Positions 22,369 to 32,782 of a stretch of DNA of 64,000 bases are shown here, piece after piece. This DNA comes from Thioalkalivibrio sp. ALMg11 (GTDB lineage: Bacteria; Pseudomonadota; Gammaproteobacteria; Ectothiorhodospirales; Ectothiorhodospiraceae). Location: positions 159,001 through 223,000 of the forward strand of contig NZ_KB898871.1 of assembly GCF_000377905.1 (NCBI RefSeq), given 5' to 3'. Position 1 is the stretch's first letter. Each line of letters opens with the position of its first letter. The notes under the pieces were generated by a model, which was given only the letters and a program-made list of their open reading frames with translations, ran no database searches and was not told the DNA's origin. Position numbers and translations under genes: made by a program.

Positions 22369-25300
22369 GCCGGCATCCCTTCGAGTTGCTCGCGGATCGC
22401 GTTCAGCAGGTCATTCTCCAGATACGGCTTCCCGAGATAACCGTTGACCCCGAGACGGTTGGCTCGCTCGCGGTGCTTGGTCCCGCTGCGCGAGGTGATC
22501 ATGATGATGGGCACCCGCCCGAAGTCCGGATGATCGCGCACGTGGGCGGCGAACTCGAAGCCGTCCATGCGCGGCATTTCCACGTCCAGCAGGATCAGCT
22601 GCGGGCGCCGCTCGTCCAGCAGGCCCACCGCATCGAGACCATCTCGGGCCGTGACCACATCGTAGCCGTGACGTGCCAGCAGACGCGCGGTGACCTTGCG
22701 AATGGTAATCGAGTCATCCACCACCATGATCCGTTTCGCGGTCGCCGTCTCGACAACAGCCTGCTTTGTCTCCACCAGGGAGGCCGTCGCAGAGGCAAAG
22801 CGCACCAACATGCTCAGATCAAGGATCAGCATGACCGAACCATCACCCTGGAGGGTGGCACCGGCCACGCCCGGGATCCGACTGAGGACCGGGCCCACCG
22901 ACTTCACCACAACCTCCTGACTACCCAGCAGGCCGTCAATGCGCAACGCGATGCGCTGATCATCGGCGCGCACGAGCAACAACGGGAACGGATGATCCGG
23001 CAAGTGTTCGACCCCCGCCTGACTCTCCACACCCATCAAGTCACCGAGCCCGCGCACTGCGTAGTCCTGACCGATGTAGTTGTAGATTGCCTCGTCGTCC
23101 CGGCGATCGATCTCCTCGGAACGCGCGCGAACCACGCCCTCCACCGAGGCCATCGGGACCGCAAAGGTTTCCTCGCCCACCTGCACCAGCAAGGCCTGCG
23201 AGATCGCCAGGGTGAACGGCAGGCGCATGGTGAAACGCGAACCCTTGCCGGGCGTCGACTGGATCTCCAGTGTGCCGCCCAGCTGCTTCACGTCGCTGTT
23301 CACCACGTCCAGGCCAACGCCGCGTCCCGCCACCTGCGAGACCTCGGCGGCGGTGGAGAAACCGGACTGCAGGATGAGTTGCAGGGCCTGGGCATCCGTG
23401 ACCTCGGCATCCGTCGCAATGAGCCCGCGCTCCGCCGCGCGCGCCCGGATCGCCTCGGCATCGATGCCCCTGCCATCATCCGTGACCTGCACCCGGATCT
23501 CACTGCCGGACTGCTCCAGGCTGACATCGATGTGGCCCTGCGCCGGCTTGTGTGCGTGTTCTCGTTCGGCGGAACCCTCGATTCCGTGCGCAATGGCGTT
23601 GCGCAGCAGGTGCTCCAGCGGCGACACCAGGCGTTCGAGCAGGGCACGGTCCATCTCGGCCCCCTGGCCGGTGAATTCGACACGGACCTGTTTGCCCAGG
23701 TCCTCGCCCGCCTGACGCACCACCCGCCGTAGCCGAGGAGCCATACGCGCGAAACGCACCATGCGCTGACGCATCAACTGGTCCTGCAGATCGGTCCCCA
23801 CCCGTCGCTGCTGCAGCAAGATGCCCCCGGCATTCTGCAACTCGTCACCGACTTCCTGCTTCAGGGCCTCGAGGTCACTGACACTCTCGGCGAGCGCGCG
23901 GGACAGCTGCTGGATGCCGGAATAGCGGTCCATTTCCAGCGGATCGAAGTCGAGGGCTTCCTCGCCACTCTCCTCCTCCACCCGGAACAGGATCTGTGTC
24001 TCGGTCTCGATCTCGAGCTTGCGCAGCTGATCGCGCAGACGGGCGATGGTGCGATCCAGTTCGTCGACCTGGCTCTCGACCCGCCCAACCGTCTGTTCGA
24101 AGCGGCGGTGGAAGGTCGCCAGCTCGCCGGCATTGTTCACCAGGCTGTCGAGGACCTCGGCATCCATGCGCACCTGGTCCTGGATCCGCCGGCCCTCGGT
24201 CTCCGGCGTCTCGTGGCTGCGCCGATCGGTCTCCGCTGTCGACTCCTCGACTTCCAGATGCTTCTCGGATGTATCTTCGGCTTCGGGGTCGTCGCTCTCA
24301 AACGTATCCGCCTCGGGCTCCGCGTCGGTCGATTCGGCGTCCGCTTCACCCCCGGCCCAGGCGCGCAGGGCTGGCAGCGATTCGCTGGCCGACTCGTCCA
24401 TCTGCCAGGCCCCGACCCCGCGCTCGACCAGACGCTGCACGTCGCTCAAGGCCCGCTCGGCAAGCTGGAAGAAGCCGTCGCGCGGCTCCAGACCGGTCTC
24501 CGTCTCCACGCTCAGCGCACTCTCCAGGGCGTGCGCAATGGCGCCGACCACGGTGAAACCGGCCATGCGGGCACTGCCCTTCAGGGTGTGCACTTCGCGC
24601 TGGAAGGCATGCTGATCCGGCCCCGGGCGCCCCCCAGTCTCGCGCCAGCCATTCAGGGCAGTGAACGCAGACTCGAGGATATCGCGTGCCTCCTCGATGA
24701 AGACCTCGGCGAACTCCCAGTCGATCTCCGGTTCCGGTTCCGGTTCCGGCTCTGCGGTCGACTCGGCGACATCGAGGTCGTCGAAGTCGGGCGACTCTTC
24801 CTCGCTGGCATCGTCTTCAGTCCGCAGCAGCTGTTCCGCGGTCGCGGTATCCAGCAGGCCATAGACCTCCGGGGCCCAGGGCGGCGGATCCAGGACCTTG
24901 AGCGGGTCCGGCGCCTCATCGCCGACTGCATCGGCGACATACGTCTCCAGCTGCCGCAGCAACTCGATGGCCTGCGCCGGCAGTGCCCATTCCATGTCGC
25001 GATGGATCCGGATCAGCCGTTCGAACGGTCCGCACACCGAATAAATGCCACGGATATCGGCCGTCCGGGCGCTGCCGTTCAGGGTATGCAGCGCCCGCTC
25101 CAGGTCATGGTTCGGAACCCGGTCCGGGCGCCACTGGGACTCGTCCAGCCAGCCACGCAGCGCGAGCAGATGGACCTGCGCCTCGGCGGCAAACACCTGC
25201 CACAGCTGGGGATCCGTGTCCATGCGAGCGGCCACGGGCTCGGACGCGACCTCCGGCTGCTCTTCAGCCTCGGCCTCTCCGTCTACAGGACCTTCGAGGG

Positions 25301-28103
25301 CACCTTCCTCGACGGCACCGGAATGCTCCCCGACCTCGACCCCAACATCCGGGGCCGTCGCTTCTCCCTCGGTCAGCGCCTCTTCGGTCAACTCGAAGGC
25401 ATCGGCGGGGAGTTCCAGGGCGTCGAGATCCAGCGGTTCGACGGACGCCTCAGCCGACGGCGGTGCGTCGGTCTCCGACTGAAAGACAGGTTCCTCGCCT
25501 TGCGAGGACTCGACGGATTCGGCTTCGGCGTTCTCCGGGTCGAGGGCATCCGGCGGCAGATCGGGCACAAAGGCGCCCGACTCCTGCAGGAGCTCGTCGG
25601 CAGCCTCGTCCTGGTCGGGGGCCGCCACCTCGGCGACTGCCAGCGAATCCGGTGCGTCCAGTTCGTCGAGGGTCCGCGCCAGGGCCTCGAACTCCGCGTC
25701 CGCACCCGGCGGCGCTGCGCGCACGGCCGGCTCGTCATCCTCCGCCTCGGCCTCGGGTTCCGGCTCTCCGCCGGCCAGAGCACGCAGGCGCAGGGCAATG
25801 TCCAGAACCGGCGTAACCGGCCCGGTATCGTCACGCACCTCCGCCACCAGGCCGGGCAGGACGCCGATGCCATCCTCAATCACCTGCAACGTGGCGTGGT
25901 CCGCCTCCTGGCCGGAATCCAGCTGGCGGTTGAGGAACGACTCCACGGCCCAGGCGAACTCGCCCAGGCGCAAGGCGCCGGCCAGCCGACCCGACCCCTT
26001 CAGGGTGTGGAAGGAACGCCGAATGACCGAGAGGCTGTCGAGATCGGCCGGGTTGGCCTGCCAGCGGGGGAAGTGTTCACCCAGGCTGGCTACCTCCTCG
26101 TCCGCCTCCTCGAGGAAGATTTCCAGGATCTCCAGGTCGACATCCGGACCGCGGACCTGCTCCGCCAGCACGCTGTCGTCGAAAGGCAGCGAATCGCGAC
26201 CGCCCGCGGGCAGCGGGCGCGCCGGTTGCACGACAGGCGTTGCAGCGGCGTCGGCGGCATCTGCATCGTCGATCGCGTCCAGTGGCACCTCGCCGGGTTC
26301 ATCGACAGACATGTCGAGATCCAGGATCGGCGCTTCGGCGAGGCCGGCCTCTCCCACTTCGGCCTCGAGACCCGGCGCCTGTTCTCCGTCGACATCCGCT
26401 GCCGGCGCATCCGGGACCGCAGCCAGATGAGTGGCCGCGACTTCGCCACCGGAGATCGCACCGATGCGCTGCAGGGCCGCAATCCCGCGTTCGTGGACAC
26501 TGTCCAGTTCACGCCAGGGCTGTCCGGAGGACTCCAGGGCGACCTCGATACTGCTGAGGACCTCGGCAAGGGCCTCGATCTCGCCTTCGTCGAGTTCGGC
26601 CGCGGCCATGCCGGCACGGGAGTCGAGATGACGGATCAGCGGGCCCAGCAGGGCGTGCAGGGCCTCGAAGCCGGACATCGACATCGCCCCCTCGATCCGG
26701 CGCAGCCCCTCGCGGGCCTCGTCGAGACCATCGCCAGAGGCGTCCGCGCCAGCATCGAGGAATCCGAGGAAAATGTCGCGGACCCGGCGCACATCGACCA
26801 GGGCCTCCTTGTAGACTGCCGCCGCCAGAGCGCGATCGAATTGGGCCTGTGGCGTGGGGCTGCTGCTCTTGCGGCGCAGACCGGATTCCAGCAGGGACTC
26901 CAGCGCCAGCAGGTGCTCTGCCAGCACCATGTCGACCTGTTCATCCGCCTCGCCCGCTCGCTCGGGCGTAAGCGATGCCATCAGGGCGTCGGTGTGCTCC
27001 TGCCCGGCATCCAGCCCGAGAAGACTGAGCGTCGAGCCAATACGCTCGACCTGCCCGCGCAGGCTCTCGAGGTCGTCGACGCCCCGCACCTGCGAACGCA
27101 TCAAGACATCCAGCCGCTCGCGGACCTCGGCAAGGTCGTCTTCCAGGGCCTGCCGCAGGTTGTCGTAGACCGAACGGCCCACCCCGGTACCGCCTTCCAC
27201 GAGGCTCAACCGGTCGAGCCCGAAGACCTCGCGCACGGCGAGGGTCTGTTCGCCCTCGGAGGTCGCACAGGCAACGTGGAACAGCAGCGTCTTGATCAGA
27301 TCGGGCGATGCCTCGTATTGCGGCTCCGATCCGGCATTACCGGCCTCCACATGGGCCGACAAAGCGTTCAGATAGCGCCCAAGCTCGCGATCGACCCGCC
27401 CAACCAGTCGACGCACGTCGGTATCGGCCTCGACACCGCCCTCGGCGACCGCCTCGAGCACCGCACCGGCGACCCAGAACAAGCGCCGGGCCTCGCCCGC
27501 CGGAACCGCCTCCTCCACAACGCGGGCGGTCGCCTGCATTCGAGCGGCCGGTTCGGTCGCATCTTCGCCGCGCACCAATTCCAGCAGATCGCGCTGGAAG
27601 CGCCGGCGCGCCTGTTGCAGCAGCGGGACGCGAGATGCCGGGTCGAGCACGTCTCCACCCGAGCCCACACGCTCGTCGTCCACTGTCTGCGGGTCCGGCA
27701 TCAACGCCGCGACGTCCAGCAGCAACGAAGCGCCGCGACTGTTGCGCAGCTCATTCAGCAAGGGGACGAGGATCATGGGCGACGGCAATTCGCCATCGCC
27801 CTCGTTCTCGAGGTAGTCGGGCAATTGCAGGGCGGCCCGCAGAAGCGGCTCGGTGGCAGCCACATTCGGCTGGTCAGCGCGTTCGATCTGGTCCAGGACC
27901 TGCAGCATCTCGTCGCAGATCAGAACCACGCTGTCGACCTGGACCATGACCAGGGTGTTGCGGATCTGTTCGACACGGCTGCGCGCCTCGGCCAGACAAT
28001 CGCTACAGCCCGGATCGTCGGAGTACCGTCGCAACGCGTCCTGGACCTCGACAAACAGCTTGTCGAGCTCGTCGCGGACCCAGTTCAGTGCGCTGGATGC
28101 CAT
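22365..28103 (-). CDS. chpA: ChpA-type hybrid CheA histidine kinase of the pilus chemosensory system
   Basis: A 1,912-residue kinase. Order: N-terminal FimL/Hpt-like helical modules without a phospho-His (1-~640), Hpt domain with His699 (HTLKGS), Hpt-like with His1006 (HTLNGS, Lys replaced by Asn), Hpt with His1172 (HTLKGS), long acidic Pro/Glu linkers, dimerisation region (~1300-1450), ATPase core with N box near 1500 and GRGVGLDVV, CheW-like domain, and a C-terminal receiver (~1790-1905). Linker DNA carries CCGGTT repeats encoding Pro-Glu. The kinase is expected to phosphorylate PilG and PilH. P. aeruginosa ChpA has eight phosphotransfer-type domains, so this one is reduced. Confidence 0.93.
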   Translation of the reverse strand: MASSALNWVRDELDKLFVEVQDALRRYSDDPGCSDCLAEARSRVEQIRNTLVMVQVDSVVLICDEMLQVLDQIERADQPNVAATEPLLRAALQLPDYLENEGDGELPSPMILVPLLNELRNSRGASLLLDVAALMPDPQTVDDERVGSGGDVLDPASRVPLLQQARRRFQRDLLELVRGEDATEPAARMQATARVVEEAVPAGEARRLFWVAGAVLEAVAEGGVEADTDVRRLVGRVDRELGRYLNALSAHVEAGNAGSEPQYEASPDLIKTLLFHVACATSEGEQTLAVREVFGLDRLSLVEGGTGVGRSVYDNLRQALEDDLAEVRERLDVLMRSQVRGVDDLESLRGQVERIGSTLSLLGLDAGQEHTDALMASLTPERAGEADEQVDMVLAEHLLALESLLESGLRRKSSSPTPQAQFDRALAAAVYKEALVDVRRVRDIFLGFLDAGADASGDGLDEAREGLRRIEGAMSMSGFEALHALLGPLIRHLDSRAGMAAAELDEGEIEALAEVLSSIEVALESSGQPWRELDSVHERGIAALQRIGAISGGEVAATHLAAVPDAPAADVDGEQAPGLEAEVGEAGLAEAPILDLDMSVDEPGEVPLDAIDDADAADAAATPVVQPARPLPAGGRDSLPFDDSVLAEQVRGPDVDLEILEIFLEEADEEVASLGEHFPRWQANPADLDSLSVIRRSFHTLKGSGRLAGALRLGEFAWAVESFLNRQLDSGQEADHATLQVIEDGIGVLPGLVAEVRDDTGPVTPVLDIALRLRALAGGEPEPEAEAEDDEPAVRAAPPGADAEFEALARTLDELDAPDSLAVAEVAAPDQDEAADELLQESGAFVPDLPPDALDPENAEAESVESSQGEEPVFQSETDAPPSAEASVEPLDLDALELPADAFELTEEALTEGEATAPDVGVEVGEHSGAVEEGALEGPVDGEAEAEEQPEVASEPVAARMDTDPQLWQVFAAEAQVHLLALRGWLDESQWRPDRVPNHDLERALHTLNGSARTADIRGIYSVCGPFERLIRIHRDMEWALPAQAIELLRQLETYVADAVGDEAPDPLKVLDPPPWAPEVYGLLDTATAEQLLRTEDDASEEESPDFDDLDVAESTAEPEPEPEPEIDWEFAEVFIEEARDILESAFTALNGWRETGGRPGPDQHAFQREVHTLKGSARMAGFTVVGAIAHALESALSVETETGLEPRDGFFQLAERALSDVQRLVERGVGAWQMDESASESLPALRAWAGGEADAESTDAEPEADTFESDDPEAEDTSEKHLEVEESTAETDRRSHETPETEGRRIQDQVRMDAEVLDSLVNNAGELATFHRRFEQTVGRVESQVDELDRTIARLRDQLRKLEIETETQILFRVEEESGEEALDFDPLEMDRYSGIQQLSRALAESVSDLEALKQEVGDELQNAGGILLQQRRVGTDLQDQLMRQRMVRFARMAPRLRRVVRQAGEDLGKQVRVEFTGQGAEMDRALLERLVSPLEHLLRNAIAHGIEGSAEREHAHKPAQGHIDVSLEQSGSEIRVQVTDDGRGIDAEAIRARAAERGLIATDAEVTDAQALQLILQSGFSTAAEVSQVAGRGVGLDVVNSDVKQLGGTLEIQSTPGKGSRFTMRLPFTLAISQALLVQVGEETFAVPMASVEGVVRARSEEIDRRDDEAIYNYIGQDYAVRGLGDLMGVESQAGVEHLPDHPFPLLLVRADDQRIALRIDGLLGSQEVVVKSVGPVLSRIPGVAGATLQGDGSVMLILDLSMLVRFASATASLVETKQAVVETATAKRIMVVDDSITIRKVTARLLARHGYDVVTARDGLDAVGLLDERRPQLILLDVEMPRMDGFEFAAHVRDHPDFGRVPIIMITSRSGTKHRERANRLGVNGYLGKPYLENDLLNAIREQLEGMPA

Positions 28104-28118
28104 CGGCCGCGTCCGCCG

Positions 28119-30206
28119 TCAGGCCCGTTGTTCGTCGGAAGAGGTCGGATCGGAGTCGGAAGCCGGCTCCTCCTCGATCGCAACATCGACGCGCTCGGTG
28201 GTACCGCCCGGCTCCGGCAGCTTGAAGTCCGATACCGAGGACTGCAGCTGGGCCGAGAGCTGGGCCAGGTCGCCGATCGCCGCCGCAGTGGACTGGGTCC
28301 CCTGCGTGGTCTCGGAGGTAATCTCGCGGATCTGGGCCATGATGGAGGTCACATCCTGCGCCATCTCGGACTGCTTGCGCGCCGACGAGGAGATACCGTC
28401 GATCAGGTCCGCCAGATCGCTGGAGACCTGCTCGATCTCGGACAGGGCCTCGCCCGCGGCCTGGGCCAGTTCGGCCCCCTGGACCACGTTGGCAGTACTC
28501 TGCTCCATGGAGCTCACGGCCTCGCTGGTATCCGCCTGGATGGCCTTGACCAGGCCCTCCACCTGACGGGTTGCACTGGAGGAGCGTTCCGCGAGGCGCT
28601 GGACCTCGTCGGCCACCACCGCGAAGCCACGTCCGGCCTCGCCCGCGGCGGAGGCCTGGATCGCCGCATTCAGTGCGAGCACGTTGGTCTGTTCCGCGAT
28701 GTCGTTGATCAGGCCGATGATGTCGCCGATCTCCTGGGACGATTCGCCCAGGCGCTTGATCCGTTTCGCCGTCTCCTGGATTTGTTCGCGGATGTTGTCC
28801 ATGCCCTCGATGGAGCGGCGCACGGTACCCGCCCCGCGGGATGCGATCTCCACCGAGTTACGTGCCACGGAGGCCGACTGTTCGGCATCCTGGGCGACCT
28901 TGTCGACCGAGCCCGACACCTCGTCGATCGCATCGTCCGCGCGCTGGATCTCGCGGGCCTGTTCTTCCGACTTCTCGGCCAGCCCGAGAACCTGTGACCG
29001 CGTCGTGGCCGACGATTCGCTGATATCGGCCGCCACCGTGTTGATCGTCGCGACCAGGGTGCGCAGGTTCTCGATCGCGTAGTTCATCGAATCCGCGATG
29101 GCCCCGGTGAAGTCCTCGGTCACCGTCGCGTTGACCGTGAGGTCACCATCCGCAAGGTTCATCATTTCATCGAGCAGGCGCAGGATCGCCTGCTGGTTGC
29201 GTTCGTTCTGCGCCTCGGTCTCGGCCAGCTCGCGCTTGGTATCGCGGTAGAGGAACAGGCCCATCGCGATCAGCAGCAGCAGCGCGAGGCCACCGAACCC
29301 AAAGCCGATGAGCGCAATCACGCCCGCGCGCTCGGCCTCGACGGTGATGGCATTCTCGAAGTCACCGGTGGTCTCCAGCATCGCACCACTGCTGGCCTCG
29401 ACATTGGAGGCCGCCGCATTGACCTCGAACACCTGGGTGGAGGTGTCCAGGACGCCTTCCACGGCCTCGCTAAAGGCGACGAACAGCGTGGCGATCTCCA
29501 TCAGCAGGGCACGCGCTTGAGGGTCATCAACGGGTTCGACCCCCAGCGGGGCGAAACCCTCGATCAGGCCGTCCAGCACGCGGCCGTACAACGTGGCATC
29601 ACGCTCGAAGCGCTCGATCGCGGGGGCCGCCTCGGCGCCCCCCTGGAGCACGCGGCCCAGGCTGTTGGCGATACGCTGAATCAGCATGGTCTGGCGCGCC
29701 GCCACATAGACCTGCTCAGGCGGCTCGCCGATCCGGGTCATGCGCCGCACCACATCGTCGGACAGGCGCGAGAGCTCCGGAGAAAACGCGGCCACCGCGT
29801 CGGAAAATTCCGTGATCAACTGGATATCCGAGCGCCCGAGGATGACGGTGTTGATGTTGTCCCGGTACGCCGACCATTCACGATCCACCGCGGCGATATC
29901 CTCTTGCAAGGGTTCCGGAAGTGGCTGCAGGCCGTCACCCCCCTGGCGGATTCGATCCAGGCGGGCCTCGAAGTCATCGCGCAGAGACTGCAGGTCGCGG
30001 AATGCCTGCTCGGAGCCGGCTGCCGCCTCCAGCGAGCTGGTGGCGAGACGCTGCGACAACAGACGCAGGTCATTGGCCAGCGCGATCCGGTCACGGTACT
30101 GACTCTGCTCGTACTCGTGGTAGGTAAAGGCCCCGCCTGTCGCGATCAGGGCCAGCACCAGCAAGCCCCCGAGGACGAAGTTACGTGCGCGACGACTCGA
30201 TCCCAT
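28119..30206 (-). CDS. pilJ: PilJ methyl-accepting chemotaxis protein
   Basis: Receptor of the Chp system, 695 residues. TM1 is at about 11-29; a periplasmic part with two PilJ-type four-helix segments follows, then TM2 at about 295-317, a HAMP-like stretch, and a signalling domain whose hairpin tip reads [21 protein letters not shown]. It lies between pilI and chpA, 15 bases from chpA. No receptor methyltransferase gene follows, although glutamine/glutamate-rich helices are present. Confidence 0.93.
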   Translation of the reverse strand: MGSSRRARNFVLGGLLVLALIATGGAFTYHEYEQSQYRDRIALANDLRLLSQRLATSSLEAAAGSEQAFRDLQSLRDDFEARLDRIRQGGDGLQPLPEPLQEDIAAVDREWSAYRDNINTVILGRSDIQLITEFSDAVAAFSPELSRLSDDVVRRMTRIGEPPEQVYVAARQTMLIQRIANSLGRVLQGGAEAAPAIERFERDATLYGRVLDGLIEGFAPLGVEPVDDPQARALLMEIATLFVAFSEAVEGVLDTSTQVFEVNAAASNVEASSGAMLETTGDFENAITVEAERAGVIALIGFGFGGLALLLLIAMGLFLYRDTKRELAETEAQNERNQQAILRLLDEMMNLADGDLTVNATVTEDFTGAIADSMNYAIENLRTLVATINTVAADISESSATTRSQVLGLAEKSEEQAREIQRADDAIDEVSGSVDKVAQDAEQSASVARNSVEIASRGAGTVRRSIEGMDNIREQIQETAKRIKRLGESSQEIGDIIGLINDIAEQTNVLALNAAIQASAAGEAGRGFAVVADEVQRLAERSSSATRQVEGLVKAIQADTSEAVSSMEQSTANVVQGAELAQAAGEALSEIEQVSSDLADLIDGISSSARKQSEMAQDVTSIMAQIREITSETTQGTQSTAAAIGDLAQLSAQLQSSVSDFKLPEPGGTTERVDVAIEEEPASDSDPTSSDEQRA

Positions 30207-30245
30207 CAGTTCATACTCCCTGTCGCAGCACCGCGAACCCCGTCA

Positions 30246-30824
30246 TCAGACGGTAGCTGCGGACTGTTCGCTATTGGATGTACCGGCCATGCCCGTGCCG
30301 GTAAAGCGATTGTTGTCATTGAGTAGCAGGTCCAGATCCAGCACCGGATGCAACCGGTGCCCCAGATCGAACCCGCCGGTAATGAATGGGCGGACGGCCT
30401 CGGGTACCGAGACCTCCAGGCGCCGCTGGGAGGGGATGCAGCGGCGCATCCCCTCGACCTGGCTGACCAGAAGCCCGGCCAGGCCCTGGCCCTGGGGCGC
30501 CACCACGATGCGCTGCCCGCTCGCGTCGTCCGGCAATGGCCGGTCCAGCAGCAGCCGGCCCATGTCGAAGACCGGCAGCACCAGTCCCCGCAGATTGCCC
30601 ACGCCGAGCACGGCGGAATCCGCCAGCGGCACGCGGGTCAGCGCCATTGGGTCGGCGACCTCCGCAATCGAGTCCATGTCGACCAGGAAGCGAAAATCGC
30701 CGACCCGCAACAGGACGCCGCGCCAGCCGGTCCCGATGTCCCGCCGCAGTTCGCGATTGACGCGGCGCCCTTCGCGATCAAGGCTCGCGATCAACGCAAA
30801 CGGCGAGGACAGGTCGGTCTTCAT
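30246..30824 (-). CDS. pilI: PilI CheW-like adaptor
   Basis: 192 residues with a single CheW domain (VLLRVGDFRFLVDMDSIAEV ... GVGNLRGLVLPVFDMGRLL). Links PilJ to ChpA. Overlaps the pilH stop by four bases. Gene order pilG-pilH-pilI-pilJ is the standard one. Confidence 0.9.
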   Translation of the reverse strand: MKTDLSSPFALIASLDREGRRVNRELRRDIGTGWRGVLLRVGDFRFLVDMDSIAEVADPMALTRVPLADSAVLGVGNLRGLVLPVFDMGRLLLDRPLPDDASGQRIVVAPQGQGLAGLLVSQVEGMRRCIPSQRRLEVSVPEAVRPFITGGFDLGHRLHPVLDLDLLLNDNNRFTGTGMAGTSNSEQSAATV

Positions 30825-31186
30825 GCCGACAGATATTTCCCGATGGTGGCCAGCAGGTCCTTCTCGACCACTGGCTTGGTGATGTAGTCGCGAGCCCCCT
30901 GACGCATCGCCCAGACCCGGTCGGTAGCCTGGTCCTTGGTGCTGACCACAACCACCGGGACGTGCGCCGTTTCATCCGCCTGGGAAAGCTGACGCGTGGC
31001 CTGGAAGCCATTCAGGCCCGGCATCACCACATCCATCAGGACCAGATCCGGCACCTGCGACTTGGCGGCGGCGACCCCATCCTCGCCACTCTCGGCAGTG
31101 GTCACCGAGTGCCCGTTCTTCTCGAGCATCGTGCGCAGGACGTGGATTTCGGTCGGCGAATCGTCAACGATCAGAATGCGGGCCAT
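30821..31186 (-). CDS. pilH: PilH response regulator
   Basis: A single receiver domain of 121 residues; Asp52 is the phosphorylation site (LMDVVMPG), acid pocket Asp8/Asp9, and Lys in ITKP near residue 103. In Pseudomonas, PilH opposes PilG and favours retraction. Assigned by position as the second regulator and by length. Confidence 0.9.
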   Translation of the reverse strand: MARILIVDDSPTEIHVLRTMLEKNGHSVTTAESGEDGVAAAKSQVPDLVLMDVVMPGLNGFQATRQLSQADETAHVPVVVVSTKDQATDRVWAMRQGARDYITKPVVEKDLLATIGKYLSA

Positions 31187-31231
31187 GGGGTTCGTCTTTC
31201 CTTGGTTAGTGTGCAGTGGCGACGCTGCGTA

Positions 31232-31648
31232 TCACGCCGCAGGACTGGCGTATCGGCGCATGGCGCCCAGGAGGTCATCCCGGGTAAACGGCTTGGTGAG
31301 GTAGTCCTCCGACCCCACAACGCGCCCCTTCGCCTTGTCGAACACGCTGTCCTTGCTCGACAGCATGATGATCGGCGTGGCACGGAATTCCCGGTTGTTC
31401 TTGATCAGTGCGCAGGTCTGGTAGCCATCCAGGCGCGGCATCATGACGTCGATGAAGATAATGTCCGGGCGCGACTGTGCGACCTTGGACAGCGCCTCGA
31501 AGCCGTCCACGGCGGTGATGACTTCGGCCCCGTGCTTCTGCAGCAAGGATTCGGCGGTACGCCGAATGGTCTTGCTGTCATCGATCACCATGACCTTGAG
31601 CCCCTGAAACTCGGTGGCCGAGTCCGCTTCGGCAAGCGCGTTAGACAC
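31232..31648 (-). CDS. pilG: PilG response regulator
   Basis: 138 residues, one receiver domain with a short N-terminal extension; phosphoacceptor Asp67 (FIDVMMPRLDGY), acid pair Asp23/Asp24, Lys in LTKPF. The start is a GTG with an AGGGGGAAAAG ribosome site. First gene of the pil/chp operon, with a promoter at 31677-31705. Confidence 0.9.
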   Translation of the reverse strand: MSNALAEADSATEFQGLKVMVIDDSKTIRRTAESLLQKHGAEVITAVDGFEALSKVAQSRPDIIFIDVMMPRLDGYQTCALIKNNREFRATPIIMLSSKDSVFDKAKGRVVGSEDYLTKPFTRDDLLGAMRRYASPAA

Positions 31649-31676
31649 CTTTTCCCCCTGAGGTCATTTCGCCCCG

Positions 31677-31705
31677 AATCTAGCGGAACCGGGGCTCTGT
31701 GACAA
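31677..31705 (-). promoter_or_regulatory. sigma70-type promoter of the pilG-chp operon
   Basis: On the minus strand: -35 TTGTCA (complement of 31700-31705), exactly 17 bases, -10 TAGATT (complement of 31677-31682). It lies 29 bases before the pilG start. One of the best promoter matches in the window. Confidence 0.6.
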
Positions 31706-31831
31706 ACAGCACACAATGATATTGCATACCGGGGACTGCAATACGCGCGGCCCTGATCCAGCTTGCGGGGTCACCGACGGCCCCGACGGGCATGGCATAC
31801 TCCCCGGCACATCCCGTTCGCGCGAGGCAAC

Positions 31832-32782
31832 GTGGCCCAGAACATCGCCATCCTGATGGACCCGATCACGGGTATCAAACCGTGGAAGGACACCACCTTC
31901 GCCATGATGCTGGCGGCACAGGCCCGCGGCCATCGCCTGCACTACCTGGAACCGGCCGACCTGTGGATCGAGGAGGGCCGGGCGGCGGCCCGGAGCCGCC
32001 CGATCGAGGTGCACGACCGGCGCGAGGACTTCTTCACCCTGGGCGAGCCCGTGACGGGTCCGGCGGCGCGCTTTGACCTGCTGCTGATGCGCAAGGACCC
32101 GCCGTTCGATCTGGAGTACATCTACGCGACCTACGCCCTCGAGCTCGCCGAGCGCGACGGCGTACGGGTATCGAACCGCCCGCAGGCCCTGCGCGATGTC
32201 AACGAGAAGGCCTTTACCGTCCACTTCCCCCAGTGCTGCCCGCCCACATTGATTACCCGTGACCGGGGCCGGATCCGCGCCTTCCTCGAGGCGCAGGGAG
32301 ACATCGTGGTCAAACCGCTGGACGGCATGGGCGGGGCCTCGATATTCCGTGTCCGCCAGGGCGACCCGAACACCTCGGTGATCCTCGAGACCATCACCGA
32401 ATTCGACCAGCGCAGCGTGGTCGCGCAGCGCTTCCTGCCGGAGTTCACCGCTGGCGACAAGCGCATCATCCTGATCGGCGGCGAGCCCTACGACCACGCT
32501 TTGGCCCGCATCCCGGCCGCGGGTGAAAGCCGCGCCAACCTGGCCGCCGGCGGCCGGGGCGAGGCCGTGCCCCTGACCGAACGCGATCGCTGGATCTGTC
32601 ACGAGATCGCCCCGGAGCTGAAGGCCCGCGGGCTGGACTTCGTCGGCATCGACGTGATCGGGGACTCCCTGACCGAGATCAACGTCACCAGCCCCACCGG
32701 CGTCCGCGAACTGGACGCGGCGGGCGGCGGCGACCTGGCCGGCCAGTACATCGACTACCTCACTCGCCCGATCGAAGGATGA
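31832..32782 (+). CDS. gshB: glutathione synthetase
   Basis: ATP-grasp ligase joining gamma-glutamylcysteine and glycine; 316 residues from a GTG start at 31832 with GAGG upstream. The frame is open to 31763 but homology begins at MAQNIAILMDPI. KPLDGMGGASIFR near residue 155 (ATP loop) and the NVTSPTG motif near residue 290 are diagnostic. Divergent from pilG, as in Pseudomonas. Its stop overlaps apbE by ATGA. Confidence 0.95.
   Translation: MAQNIAILMDPITGIKPWKDTTFAMMLAAQARGHRLHYLEPADLWIEEGRAAARSRPIEVHDRREDFFTLGEPVTGPAARFDLLLMRKDPPFDLEYIYATYALELAERDGVRVSNRPQALRDVNEKAFTVHFPQCCPPTLITRDRGRIRAFLEAQGDIVVKPLDGMGGASIFRVRQGDPNTSVILETITEFDQRSVVAQRFLPEFTAGDKRIILIGGEPYDHALARIPAAGESRANLAAGGRGEAVPLTERDRWICHEIAPELKARGLDFVGIDVIGDSLTEINVTSPTGVRELDAAGGGDLAGQYIDYLTRPIEG

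Noticed and set aside
24108-28997. Open frame of about 1,600 codons opposite chpA and pilJ
   Set aside because: High-GC codon usage leaves the antisense frame open; the product has no domain, is rich in Arg, Gly and His, and spans two real genes.
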